A DNA stretch of 64,000 bases from Gammaproteobacteria bacterium (GTDB lineage Bacteria > Pseudomonadota > Gammaproteobacteria > Coxiellales > Coxiellaceae), in assembly GCA_023266215.1 (NCBI GenBank), contig JAHFRQ010000004.1, positions 1-64,000 on the forward strand. The letters run 5' to 3'. This document shows positions 9,710 to 17,561 of the stretch, one piece after another. Under the pieces are notes generated by a model. That model was given only the letters and a program-made list of their open reading frames with translations, had not been told where the DNA came from and ran no database searches. Both the position numbers and the translations under genes were made by a program. Numbering within the stretch: position 1 is the first letter of the stretch; the number at the start of each line of letters is the position of its first letter.

Positions 9710-9849
9710 GATATTCCTTTTTTTCTTTTTCCTTTTTGCCAAATTCCCTGATTTATATTTAAAATAACAAAATTATTAAATATTTGCAAATAATAATCCA
9801 CAGGATAGTTACAACAGTTATTTAAGTTAGATTAGTTATATATAGTGTG

Positions 9850-9930
9850 GTCGGTCAGCATGTGAAAATAAGTCGGTCAGCATGTAAGAGTTAGTCGGTC
9901 AGCATGTGAAAACACCGTCGGTCAGAATGT
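9850..9930 (+). repeat. Four direct iterons GTCGGTCAGNATGT
   Basis: Copies of the 14-mer start at 9850, 9872, 9894 and 9917, so the spacing is 22, 22 and 23 bases, about two helical turns. The first three read GTCGGTCAGCATGT and the fourth has A instead of C at position ten. Same-face spacing is typical of initiator-binding iterons; TrfA is the likely ligand. Confidence 0.88.
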
Positions 9931-9946
9931 TATGTTTTTGATAAAG

Positions 9947-9955
9947 TTATCCACA
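9947..9955 (+). promoter_or_regulatory. DnaA box TTATCCACA
   Basis: Perfect match to the strong DnaA box, 16 bases after the last direct iteron and just before an A+T-rich stretch. Position relative to the iterons fits a plasmid origin that recruits host DnaA. Confidence 0.75.
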
Positions 9956-9993
9956 TGTCCACAGGGTTGATTTTTTTAAATTTAAAATAAATG

Positions 9994-10013
9994 TTGTCCG
10001 GGGGTCCGGACAA
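9994..10013. repeat. GTCCGG palindrome, copy 1
   Basis: TTGTCCGG and CCGGACAA flank GGGT, an 8-bp-arm palindrome. It is the first of three copies in the origin region and the closest to the iterons. Candidate ParB centromere or initiator operator. Confidence 0.7.
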
Positions 10014-10177
10014 TATAAGAATCCGCTTATTACGCAAACTCCGTTTGCTCCATGCGCGGTTCCTTCAGAGCCACTAGTAAAGTGCGGAAGCGATTTTAAT
10101 ATTAACGTAATTTGCTATTGGTTTGAAGGAACCGCGCGAGTAGTTTGCGCAGCAAACGTATCAAGCGGATTCTTATA
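10014..10177. repeat. 164-bp imperfect inverted-repeat element
   Basis: The ends are a perfect 15-bp inverted repeat (TATAAGAATCCGCTT at 10014-10028, its complement at 10163-10177). A second perfect 14-bp inverted block lies inside (GCGCGGTTCCTTCA at 10054-10067, complement 10124-10137), with imperfect pairing between. It separates GTCCGG palindromes 1 and 2. It carries no reading frame. It could be a miniature inverted-repeat element or a large cruciform of the origin; no second copy was noticed in the window. Confidence 0.65.
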
Positions 10178-10191
10178 GGGTTGCTTTTTGA

Positions 10192-10211
10192 TTGTCCGGC
10201 GGTCCGGACAC
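10192..10211. repeat. GTCCGG palindrome, copy 2
   Basis: TTGTCCGG-CGGT-CCGGACAC. It shares the six inner bases of both arms with copies 1 and 3, and like copy 1 is followed by a TATA run. Candidate partition or operator site. Confidence 0.7.
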
Positions 10212-10227
10212 TATATAGAAGCGCACT

Positions 10228-10241
10228 ACATTCTGACCGAC
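10228..10241 (-). repeat. Inverted fifth iteron
   Basis: ACATTCTGACCGAC is the exact complement of the fourth iteron (GTCGGTCAGAATGT). It lies about 300 bases from the direct array, between GTCCGG palindromes 2 and 3, in opposite orientation. Inverted extra iterons often serve copy-number control (handcuffing) or autoregulation. Confidence 0.75.
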
Positions 10242-10250
10242 TTAAAATAA

Positions 10251-10270
10251 TTGTCCGGCGCGCCGGACAG
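10251..10270. repeat. GTCCGG palindrome, copy 3
   Basis: TTGTCCGG-CGCG-CCGGACAG; here the spacer is itself self-complementary, so the symmetric core is GTCCGGCGCGCCGGAC. Third copy, nine bases after the inverted iteron. Confidence 0.7.
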
Positions 10271-10317
10271 AATGAGAAATTATAACTAATTGATTAATAA
10301 TAAGAATTTTTTGAAAT

Positions 10318-10333
10318 TGTTTCACGTAGAACA
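10318..10333. promoter_or_regulatory. Near-consensus chromosomal parS site
   Basis: TGTTTCACGTAGAACA matches 14 of 16 positions of the Spo0J/ParB parS consensus TGTTTCACGTGAAACA; the two differences are adjacent, in the right half. It lies directly next to the ispE stop and at the edge of the origin region whose operon encodes a Spo0J-type ParB. The match is seen; binding is inferred. Confidence 0.65.
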
Positions 10334-10334
10334 A

Positions 10335-11225
10335 TTAAGTAATGTAATGGATCTGATCCCAAGGTATTTCTGTTGGCATTATCCAGAAGCCAGGAAAAGA
10401 TTCTTTCAGTATTTTATAAGCGTTTTTAGCTAACTCCTGATTTTCAAATAGTGCGAAACAGGTTGGACCGCTGCCACTCATCCGAGCCAATCGACAGCCT
10501 GGCTGGTTACTTAAAAGATCCAGCAAAGTATGAATGATGGGTAAAAAATGGGAAGCAGGAGACTGCAAATCATTTTTTTGTTTTGCTAGAAAATTAAGAA
10601 AAGCATCCCATTCCTGAGGTAAAGATGGCGGAAGGATTGATGGTGAAAAGGGCGAGGCATTTTTTTGAAATTGGCCAAAAACAGTGGGTGTGCTGAGTGA
10701 TTGGTTGGGCTTAATCAGCAACACCGGCGATGTTTTAAAAGGCAGCGTGACTGGGCGAAGTTTTTCGCCAATGCCTGATACGAAAAGCGGTTGCTGATAA
10801 AGGCACGCAGGTACATCGGCTCCCAATAATAATCCTATTTCTGCTAATGCCTCGCGATGTAAATTTAATTTCCACAATCTGTTTAATCCAATTAAGGTGG
10901 CGGCAGCATCTGAGGAGCCGCCGCCTAAACCTGCGCCGACCGGAATATTTTTGGTCAATTGAATGAGGGCACCTGTTGCGACCTGATATTTTTCTTTTAA
11001 AAGTTTGGCTGCGCGAACAATTAAATTATCGGACAGTGATTGTGTTTTAAATACAGATTGAAAAGGGCCGTGGAATGTGAATCTTAATTCGTTGTGGGGC
11101 GTAATAGTGAGCAGATCACCCAACTTTGTGAAAACAAACAGGCTTTCTAACAAATGATATCCATCATTGCGGCGGTCTGTGATATGTAAAAATAAATTCA
11201 ATTTTGCGGGCGCAGAAATTTGCAT
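10335..11225 (-). CDS. ispE: 4-diphosphocytidyl-2-C-methyl-D-erythritol kinase
   Basis: GHMP-family kinase that phosphorylates CDP-methylerythritol in the MEP isoprenoid pathway, cytoplasmic. The 296 residues start with the typical SAPAKLNLFLHI, contain the glycine-rich ATP loop PVGAGLGGGSSDAAA (95-109), and the C-terminal motif RMSGSGPTCFALF. It lies immediately downstream of ispF (stop and start adjacent), so two MEP-pathway steps are co-transcribed. It is a core chromosomal gene, which makes its position beside a plasmid-type origin notable. Confidence 0.95.
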   Translation of the reverse strand: MQISAPAKLNLFLHITDRRNDGYHLLESLFVFTKLGDLLTITPHNELRFTFHGPFQSVFKTQSLSDNLIVRAAKLLKEKYQVATGALIQLTKNIPVGAGLGGGSSDAAATLIGLNRLWKLNLHREALAEIGLLLGADVPACLYQQPLFVSGIGEKLRPVTLPFKTSPVLLIKPNQSLSTPTVFGQFQKNASPFSPSILPPSLPQEWDAFLNFLAKQKNDLQSPASHFLPIIHTLLDLLSNQPGCRLARMSGSGPTCFALFENQELAKNAYKILKESFPGFWIMPTEIPWDQIHYIT

Positions 11226-11726
11226 TTACAATCCTACTGGAATTTTAACGCTGACAATGGCTTGTGCTGCAATGCCTTCTTTTCTACCTAAAAAGCCTAA
11301 TTTTTCAGTAGTAGTGGCTTTAATGTTGACGCGATCAATAGGCAATAATAATAATTTTGCTACATTCTCCCGCATTAATTTTTTATAATTATTTATTTTT
11401 GGTGTTTCACAAATAAGCGTAATATCAGCGTTGACTAACGTAGCATTTTTTTCACGACATAATTGCATGGCGTGAGAAACAAAATGCGCAGAGTTTTTAT
11501 TTCTCCATTGTGAATCGTTCGGTGAAAAATGCTCCCCGATATCGCCTGCGCCAATGGCACCTAAAATGGCATCAACGAGTGCGTGGAGTGCAACATCGCC
11601 ATCTGAATGCGCAATTATTTCAAATGGGCAAGGCACCGCAATCCCGCATAACGGAATCGTATTATTTTCTTTAGAGGTGGGCAAAAGCGCATGAACATCA
11701 AAACCCATTCCCGATAAAAATTCCAT
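11226..11726 (-). CDS. ispF: 2-C-methyl-D-erythritol 2,4-cyclodiphosphate synthase
   Basis: Trimeric zinc enzyme that cyclises the IspE product in the MEP pathway. Zinc-ligand motif DVH (residues 10-12), the IIAHSDGDVALHALVDA motif with the third ligand His48, and GDIGEHFSP are present. The ATG at 11726 is chosen because family members start a few residues before GFDVHA; an in-frame ATG 51 bases upstream would add an unrelated tail. The 166-residue length fits the family. The gene is divergent from the FAD oxidoreductase and followed directly by ispE. Confidence 0.94.
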   Translation of the reverse strand: MEFLSGMGFDVHALLPTSKENNTIPLCGIAVPCPFEIIAHSDGDVALHALVDAILGAIGAGDIGEHFSPNDSQWRNKNSAHFVSHAMQLCREKNATLVNADITLICETPKINNYKKLMRENVAKLLLLPIDRVNIKATTTEKLGFLGRKEGIAAQAIVSVKIPVGL

Positions 11727-11761
11727 AAAAAATTCCAATTGGTTTGGTGGCCGTGTGTGGT

Positions 11762-11779
11762 ATATGATACGCATCATAT
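11762..11779. promoter_or_regulatory. Inverted repeat between divergent genes
   Basis: ATATGAT-ACGC-ATCATAT, a perfect 7-bp-arm palindrome in the 84-bp gap between ispF and the FAD oxidoreductase gene, in position to act as an operator for either. No regulator is suggested by the sequence. Confidence 0.35.
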
Positions 11780-11810
11780 TAGCATTTATATATCACAGGA
11801 AAATAAAATC

Positions 11811-12860
11811 ATGCAAAAATTAACCGAGTTTTCGTGGGCAGTGATCGGTGCAGGCCCTGCCGGCATGACAGCGGTCGGAAAATTATTAGATCAAGGTATC
11901 CCAGGAGAAAGCATTGTATGGATTGATCCTGCTTTTCAAGCGGGCGATTTTGGAAAACTCTGGGGTGAAGTGAACAGCAATACGCGCGTTGCGTTATTTC
12001 GTCAATTTTTAAATGATATTAATAGTTTTGATTATCAAGAGCGTCCGACGCAATTTCCATTTGATGCGTTAGATAATTCAGAATTCACGACACTCAAAAC
12101 AGTCACGGAGCCTTTGCTGTTTGCAACAGAATCACTTAAAAAGAAAGTGGTGGCGCAACAGACCCTGGTGAAATCTATGCGGATGCATTTAGGCACATGG
12201 GAATTGGCAACGAGTGACGGCGGAATAGTGCGCGCTGAAAAAGTGATTTTAGCCATGGGTTCTGAACCCAGATCGCTGAGTTATCCCGGTTCTAAAATAG
12301 TGGATTTAGTAACTGCATTAACACCTTCTAAATTACGATTTGTTTGCAAGCCTACGGATACGGTCGCGGTTTTTGGCAGTTCACATTCTGCCATGATTGC
12401 CATTCGCAATTTAGTGGAAGCGGGCGTGCAAAATATTGTGAATTTTTATGTTTCACCTTTGCGCTTTGCTGTTTTAATGGATGACTGGATTTTTTATGAT
12501 GACAGCGGATTAAAAGGCGAGACAGCAGCATGGGTGAAGCAGCATATTTTAAAACAGCCTTTATCACAGATTCAGCGCTATATTTCAAATGACGAACATT
12601 TAGAAATGTATTTACCCACCTGTAACAAAGTTATTTACGCCGTGGGTTTTCAAGCGCGACAAGTGCCGGTACAAGGTGTGTCATTAATTCATTATGATGA
12701 AACCAATGGCATTATTGCACCCGGTCTTTTTGGTTTGGGTATTGGTTATCCGATCGCAGTTACTGATCCTTTTGGACGCACTGAATATAATGTCGGCCTG
12801 TGGAAATTTTTAAAAAACATTCAAAAATTATTACCAGTTTGGCAGAAGTATGGCACCTAA
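11811..12860 (+). CDS. FAD/NAD(P)-binding oxidoreductase of unknown substrate
   Basis: 349-residue flavoprotein-like protein. An N-terminal dinucleotide-binding motif reads VIGAGPAGM (about residues 10-18), and a second nucleotide-binding region with FGSSHSAMIAIRNL lies mid-protein, followed by a C-terminal YAVGFQARQVP segment, the layout of pyridine nucleotide-disulfide-type oxidoreductases. No redox-active CxxxxC pair is evident, so it is not a standard disulfide reductase. The ATG at 11811 is supported by AGGA 11 bases upstream; an in-frame start further up would overlap the divergent promoter. It stands alone, divergent from ispF. Substrate unknown. Confidence 0.75.
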   Translation: MQKLTEFSWAVIGAGPAGMTAVGKLLDQGIPGESIVWIDPAFQAGDFGKLWGEVNSNTRVALFRQFLNDINSFDYQERPTQFPFDALDNSEFTTLKTVTEPLLFATESLKKKVVAQQTLVKSMRMHLGTWELATSDGGIVRAEKVILAMGSEPRSLSYPGSKIVDLVTALTPSKLRFVCKPTDTVAVFGSSHSAMIAIRNLVEAGVQNIVNFYVSPLRFAVLMDDWIFYDDSGLKGETAAWVKQHILKQPLSQIQRYISNDEHLEMYLPTCNKVIYAVGFQARQVPVQGVSLIHYDETNGIIAPGLFGLGIGYPIAVTDPFGRTEYNVGLWKFLKNIQKLLPVWQKYGT

Positions 12861-13007
12861 TTTTCATTAATATTTTCTTAAAACACAAGAGAATCCTTAA
12901 GGAAAAATGAGATGGCGTAAAGTATCAAATTAGCCTTGCTTTTTAGGGGTCAACTCGTTATCTTCTGCACAGTCCAAACTATTTCTAACCAGAAGATTAT
13001 AATCAAT

Positions 13008-14495
13008 ATGAGAAATTTTTTTAACGCTATTTTTGGTCTAAAACAAAATAAAGACCCGCAACAACTGAGTTATGGTACTTATAGTGATAATTTAAGTAGT
13101 AATGCAGAAGAGGGCCTCGTTTCTGAACCTCAAGAAAAACGCCTTGACGAGGCATTCAAGAATACTGCAAAGTTAATTACTCAAGCACAAAAAAACTTAA
13201 TCGGAATAGCAGACCCGTCAGATGAGGATTCTGAGGGTGCTTCTGAGGACCCTGCTTCGGGGCCAGAGGTTTTGCCATACCTTCCCCCTGGATCAAACAA
13301 TGCAGATGATTTTGGCTTAAAATTAAAATCGCTAATAGAAGAGTATGCGACGAAAGGCCTTGCTTCTACTATTCTGTATTTATCGCTTGTCGCGTGCGTA
13401 TTTCGTTACGTGATGGTAGCGATATTTTTTAGAGATATTTTGTTTGAGCAGATTGGTTTAAGAGAAACGCCGCAAGAAGTCCAGAGTGTAACGAGCACAG
13501 TATTGGCGATTGCATTTATGCTGGCAGATATTTATGTTTCAAAAACAACACCCGAAAAATCAGTGGGTGAATTAGCAGGGCGAATTGTTAAAGCAATACG
13601 ACACTGTGATTTAAATGCCGGTTGCAGTGACCCTCATCGTTATTCGACACTCCTCAAAGTGCTGGCAGTGCCGACGGTTGCGGTGGCAACTTATCGTGGT
13701 TTCAATGCATTGGAAAACATGACATTCATTTTGGCGCAATCGCAAATCCCCACATTTGATTTTTTGCAAAATGAAAATGCACAGATTGCGGCGACTGTAT
13801 TTTCAGCATTAGTGGGTGCGGGTCAAGGATTGCGGTGTCTTAGCTTTCAAGTTTTTACTAAAGCAGCTGGCTGCGATCGTTTGCATGCAGCTCTGAATGC
13901 ACCAAAAAACGACGCAGCGAAGACAGAGTGGAAGTTGGTGCGCAAGGCATTGATTCCTAATATGATCATGGGGATAATTGTATCCTTTTTTGGCGGGTTC
14001 AATACCGCTCTGCCATTGTTGGTAAAAAATGGCAAGATTCAAGCGGAAAGCTGGGTTTTAGTGCCCTTTTTTGTGGTAGCAATGCTGAATATTGTGTGGG
14101 CTGTGAAGTATGGTTACTTTGAATTATTTGTAGAAAAAACCATACAAAAAAAAGCGAAAGAACTCGATAACACATTGGTAATACACACGCCTGAAAAAAT
14201 AAATGATTTTAATTCAATCGGCAATACGATTGCCTTTTCCGTTGCAATTTACCATATGTTATTACTCCCATTTAAATTATTAGAACCCGCATTAGCCAGC
14301 AATGACTGCATTAAGCTAATATCATTTATCGTTACAATCCTGGTTGGTGCTTTTGGTGTTTTTCCTCAGAGTCGTTCGATGTGGGGAAATCAGCCACGAA
14401 AAGCAGCGATGTTCCAATGTTGTAAGGATGACCTATCATCGCCGAGGGGACCTGAGGGTAGTATGGATACCACAGGAACAATGGAGAATGTCTAG
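13008..14495 (+). CDS. Multi-pass membrane protein of unknown function
   Basis: Not recognised. The 495 residues begin with a hydrophilic, acidic segment (about 1-115, including a DPSDEDSEGASEDP stretch) followed by roughly eight hydrophobic segments (first at about 119-142) and a short polar tail. No enzymatic motif stands out. The start at 13008 is chosen because the upstream in-frame ATG at 12936 adds an atypical tail; the ribosome site is weak in both cases. The gene precedes the AMP-ligase/ketosynthase gene by 24 bases on the same strand, so they may be co-expressed. In intracellular Legionellales such a polar-head membrane protein could be a secreted effector, but no secretion signal was identified. 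Confidence 0.6.
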   Translation: MRNFFNAIFGLKQNKDPQQLSYGTYSDNLSSNAEEGLVSEPQEKRLDEAFKNTAKLITQAQKNLIGIADPSDEDSEGASEDPASGPEVLPYLPPGSNNADDFGLKLKSLIEEYATKGLASTILYLSLVACVFRYVMVAIFFRDILFEQIGLRETPQEVQSVTSTVLAIAFMLADIYVSKTTPEKSVGELAGRIVKAIRHCDLNAGCSDPHRYSTLLKVLAVPTVAVATYRGFNALENMTFILAQSQIPTFDFLQNENAQIAATVFSALVGAGQGLRCLSFQVFTKAAGCDRLHAALNAPKNDAAKTEWKLVRKALIPNMIMGIIVSFFGGFNTALPLLVKNGKIQAESWVLVPFFVVAMLNIVWAVKYGYFELFVEKTIQKKAKELDNTLVIHTPEKINDFNSIGNTIAFSVAIYHMLLLPFKLLEPALASNDCIKLISFIVTILVGAFGVFPQSRSMWGNQPRKAAMFQCCKDDLSSPRGPEGSMDTTGTMENV

Positions 14496-14519
14496 TTGTT
14501 GTTCTGATACAATAAAGAC

Positions 14520-17500
14520 ATGGATGCCTATAACACACAGCAACGCATTGAAGCGTATTTAACCGAAACAGCCAAGCGCGATTCGAGCGCGATTGCCATT
14601 TCAACGATTACGCATTCAGTGTGGCGCAATATTACTTACTCGCAATTAATTCAACAAGCCAACGCTATGTGCGCAGAGCTTCAAAAGCACAATATCACAT
14701 CTGGCGAGCGCGTTATTCTTTTATCGCGCAATTCAATTGAAGCGGTTGCAGCATTAATAGGGATCTGGCTTGCAAAGGCGAGTGCTGTTTTAGTAGACCC
14801 TGATTTGCCAGAATCTGAAATAGCAGCACAGATTAAAACAGCAGATAGTCGATTGATGATTAATCAATCCGGTGAAATAAAAATACTAGATCATCAATCA
14901 AAAACAATTTTTAAAGACACAGATGAGCTTATCGCGGCATTATTATTTACGTCAGGCACAACGAGCAATGCCAAAGCGGTGATGCTCTCACACAGCAATT
15001 TTATTTATTTAATGCAAGCGTATCAACAAAAAAAATTAGGCAAAGCCGGGGATTGTGTTCTGACGATTTTGCCGCTGTTTCATGTAGCAGGATTGTTTTG
15101 CAGTGTGATTGAGCCTTTATTTTTAGGCTTTAACATTATTTTTTTTGACACAGTAGATGCTGATTTATTGCAGCGCGCATTTCAGGAAAAAAAACCCAAT
15201 TTACTCATGAGCGTACCAAAATTATTAGAAATACTGGATCAGAAAATTTTAAATAAAGTTAGAAAATATGGCATTTTTTCAAATATCTTACTTAAATTTT
15301 TTAAACAAAAAATAAAAAATCAATTCGGCGGAAAATTACAAGCTATTTTGTGCGGCTCCGCAGCGCTGTCACCTGATATTCAAAAGCGATTTTTATCCTA
15401 TGGCTTTAATGTGCTTTGCGCCTATGGATTAACGGAAACGTGCGGGCCCATTTGCATTGCAGATACACAGTCTTTTCGCACATTAAATGCGGTGGGACTG
15501 TGCTTAAATCCAGCTGATTTAAAAATAGAATCTTCAGGTGAAATTATTTATAAAGGCCCCGCGTTAATGCAAGGCTATTTTCGCGATCAAACAGCAACCG
15601 ATGCGGTGATTCAAAATGGTTTTTTTCACACCCAAGATTTGGGATATTTTGATAAGAATAAAAATTTACATATTATCGGCAGAAAAAATGATTTAATTAT
15701 TTTATCCGATGGCAGAAAAGCAATGCCAGAAGCAATCGAAGAAAAATATGCGCACATTGAGAACATCAGTGATTTTGCTGTTTTTCCTGAAAAAATCAAT
15801 GGTACAAACAGAGTATCATTAGCATTTGTTCCAACTGACAATACCGATGCTGCTGCAACGCGTGATAAAATTTATCGACACGCAGCAAGTTTAAAATCTC
15901 CCTATCAAGTTGCGCATGTATATATAACAGAAAAAATCCCGCGCTCTAATACTTTAAAAGTCAAACGACATGCATTAAAAGATACTTATTATTATAACAA
16001 CAATAATAATAAATTAATCCAGATTTTTAAAAATTATTTACCGCATTATAAAAATAATATTATGAGTGAAACCTATTTTGTCGAATTAGGCATTGATTCT
16101 TTAATGGCAGCCGATTTGTGCCATATTATTAATAAAAATTTTAATGCACAATTAACGCCGACGTTGTTTTGGTTTTATCCGACTATAGCAGAATTACACG
16201 ACTATTTAACAACCCAAAAAAATACACAAAAAGAAAAAATAAAAATATCTGCTCAAAATAACCGAAATAATGATATTGCTATTATTGCCATAGATGCTTA
16301 TTTTCCAGGCGGTTCAATTAATAATCATTATTTTTGGGGTAATTTAATAAATCAAAAAGACTGTATCACCGATGTGCCGCCATCACGCTGGGATGCTGAA
16401 AAATACTATGATGAATATATGTTAGCACCCGGAAAAATAAATAATAAAATGGGTGGTTTTATTGATTTACCCACTGATTTTAATCCAGCCACATTTAATA
16501 TTAAACCCAGGGTTGCGGCTTGCATGGATCCGCAACAGAAAATTTTATTAATGCGTGTAAATAATCTATTGTCGACTTATTCAAATAATTCAAACAATAA
16601 TATTAATTTATTTCAACATTCTAATACAGGCTTTTATTTAGGCGCTGGTTTTTCAGACTTTATGATTGATGTTGCTAAAACAACACCCGATGAAAAAATA
16701 AATCCGTATACGGGCATTGGCAGTGCCGATTTTAGTTTAACGGCGCGCGTTGCGTACCATTTTGGTTTAACGGGTCCCGCGATGGTGATTAAAACAGCAT
16801 GTTCTTCATCGCTCGTTGCTGTGCATTTGGCTTATCGCGCCTTACAAAATAAAGAGTGTGATATGGCCATTGCCGGCGGCATTAATATGTTATTAATTCC
16901 CGAGATGAGTATTTGTTTAACCAAAGGCGGCTTTTTATCACCCGATGCGCGTTGCAAAACATTTGATAATACAGCTAATGGTTACGTTCGAAGCGAAGGC
17001 TGTGGCTTGGTATTACTGAAACGTTATGATGATGCCATTAAAGATAAAGACACTATTTTAGCGGTGATCGCAGGCTCTGCTATCAATCAAGATGGTGCAA
17101 GCAATGGATTTACTGCGCCCAATGGCCAAGCTCAAATAAATTGTTATAACAAAGCATTGTGTGATGCAAATATATCAGCCGATCAAATTCAATTTATTGA
17201 AGCGCATGGCACAGGAACACAATTAGGTGATGCTATTGAAATGCAATCTATTCAAGCTATTTATGATGTTAATAGAAATCAAAATAATCCATTATATGTC
17301 GGCGCCGTTAAATCCAATATAGGCCATGCAGAATCCGCCGCTGGCATTGCAGGTTTAATTAAAACAATTCAAATTTTGCAACACCAAATTATTCCGGCCA
17401 ATTTACATTATCAGTATCCTAATGAGCATATTAGCTTTGAAAATTCCGCCGTTGTTTTGCCAACTGAAAAAATTGTTTTTAAAAATAAAAAATTGCAATA

Positions 17501-17561
17501 CGCCGCGGTGAGCTCATTTGGTATTGCCGGCACCAATGCGCATATGATTTTAAAAATCTAA
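14520..17561 (+). CDS. Fused acyl-AMP ligase - acyl carrier protein - ketosynthase (mini-polyketide synthase)
   Basis: 1013-residue three-domain protein. Residues 1-490 are an AMP-dependent ligase with the ATP loop TSGTTSNAKAVMLSH (144-158), YGLTE (302-306), TQDLGYF (371-377) and GRKNDLIIL (387-395). Residues about 495-565 are a carrier domain with phosphopantetheine serine in GIDSLMA (Ser527). Residues about 584-1013 are a beta-ketoacyl synthase with Cys761 in TACSSS, His896 in EAHGTGT and His936 in NIGHAESA. No acyltransferase, reductase or thioesterase domain follows. It would load an acyl chain on its own carrier and extend it once with a partner. The stop overlaps the convergent DUF4442 gene by four bases. 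An Asn-rich linker precedes the carrier. Confidence 0.9.
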   Translation: MDAYNTQQRIEAYLTETAKRDSSAIAISTITHSVWRNITYSQLIQQANAMCAELQKHNITSGERVILLSRNSIEAVAALIGIWLAKASAVLVDPDLPESEIAAQIKTADSRLMINQSGEIKILDHQSKTIFKDTDELIAALLFTSGTTSNAKAVMLSHSNFIYLMQAYQQKKLGKAGDCVLTILPLFHVAGLFCSVIEPLFLGFNIIFFDTVDADLLQRAFQEKKPNLLMSVPKLLEILDQKILNKVRKYGIFSNILLKFFKQKIKNQFGGKLQAILCGSAALSPDIQKRFLSYGFNVLCAYGLTETCGPICIADTQSFRTLNAVGLCLNPADLKIESSGEIIYKGPALMQGYFRDQTATDAVIQNGFFHTQDLGYFDKNKNLHIIGRKNDLIILSDGRKAMPEAIEEKYAHIENISDFAVFPEKINGTNRVSLAFVPTDNTDAAATRDKIYRHAASLKSPYQVAHVYITEKIPRSNTLKVKRHALKDTYYYNNNNNKLIQIFKNYLPHYKNNIMSETYFVELGIDSLMAADLCHIINKNFNAQLTPTLFWFYPTIAELHDYLTTQKNTQKEKIKISAQNNRNNDIAIIAIDAYFPGGSINNHYFWGNLINQKDCITDVPPSRWDAEKYYDEYMLAPGKINNKMGGFIDLPTDFNPATFNIKPRVAACMDPQQKILLMRVNNLLSTYSNNSNNNINLFQHSNTGFYLGAGFSDFMIDVAKTTPDEKINPYTGIGSADFSLTARVAYHFGLTGPAMVIKTACSSSLVAVHLAYRALQNKECDMAIAGGINMLLIPEMSICLTKGGFLSPDARCKTFDNTANGYVRSEGCGLVLLKRYDDAIKDKDTILAVIAGSAINQDGASNGFTAPNGQAQINCYNKALCDANISADQIQFIEAHGTGTQLGDAIEMQSIQAIYDVNRNQNNPLYVGAVKSNIGHAESAAGIAGLIKTIQILQHQIIPANLHYQYPNEHISFENSAVVLPTEKIVFKNKKLQYAAVSSFGIAGTNAHMILKI

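Larger units (their letters stand above)
9794..10000. other. Iteron-type replication origin region
   Basis: The intergenic region between parA and ispE (9710-10334, no gene seen) begins with an origin-like cluster: a one-mismatch DnaA box TAATCCACA (9794-9802), four direct iterons (9850-9930), a perfect DnaA box TTATCCACA (9947-9955) and an A+T-rich stretch (9968-9993) that could be the unwinding element. With an iteron-binding TrfA encoded by the adjacent operon this is the classical layout of an IncP-like plasmid origin. Activity is inferred, not shown. Confidence 0.75.

Noticed and set aside
9710-9742. N-terminal extension of ParA from the TTG at 9742
   Set aside because: The ATG at 9709 has a clear AAAGGA site, whereas the TTG adds only a lysine-rich run.
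9743-10334. Chromosomal oriC
   Set aside because: DnaA boxes and A+T-rich DNA are present but there is no dnaA, dnaN or other oriC-linked gene, and the iterons plus trfA explain the layout as a plasmid-type origin.
11401-11416. Second parS near ispF
   Set aside because: TGTTTCAC occurs but the right half does not match the palindrome.
12861-13007. Regulatory RNA or terminator after the FAD oxidoreductase
   Set aside because: Only a short TCCTTAAGGA palindrome is present, without a stable stem or U-tract.
15995-16014. Contingency repeat in the ketosynthase gene
   Set aside because: The Asn-rich codon run is an interdomain linker of mixed AAC/AAT codons, not a pure slippage tract.
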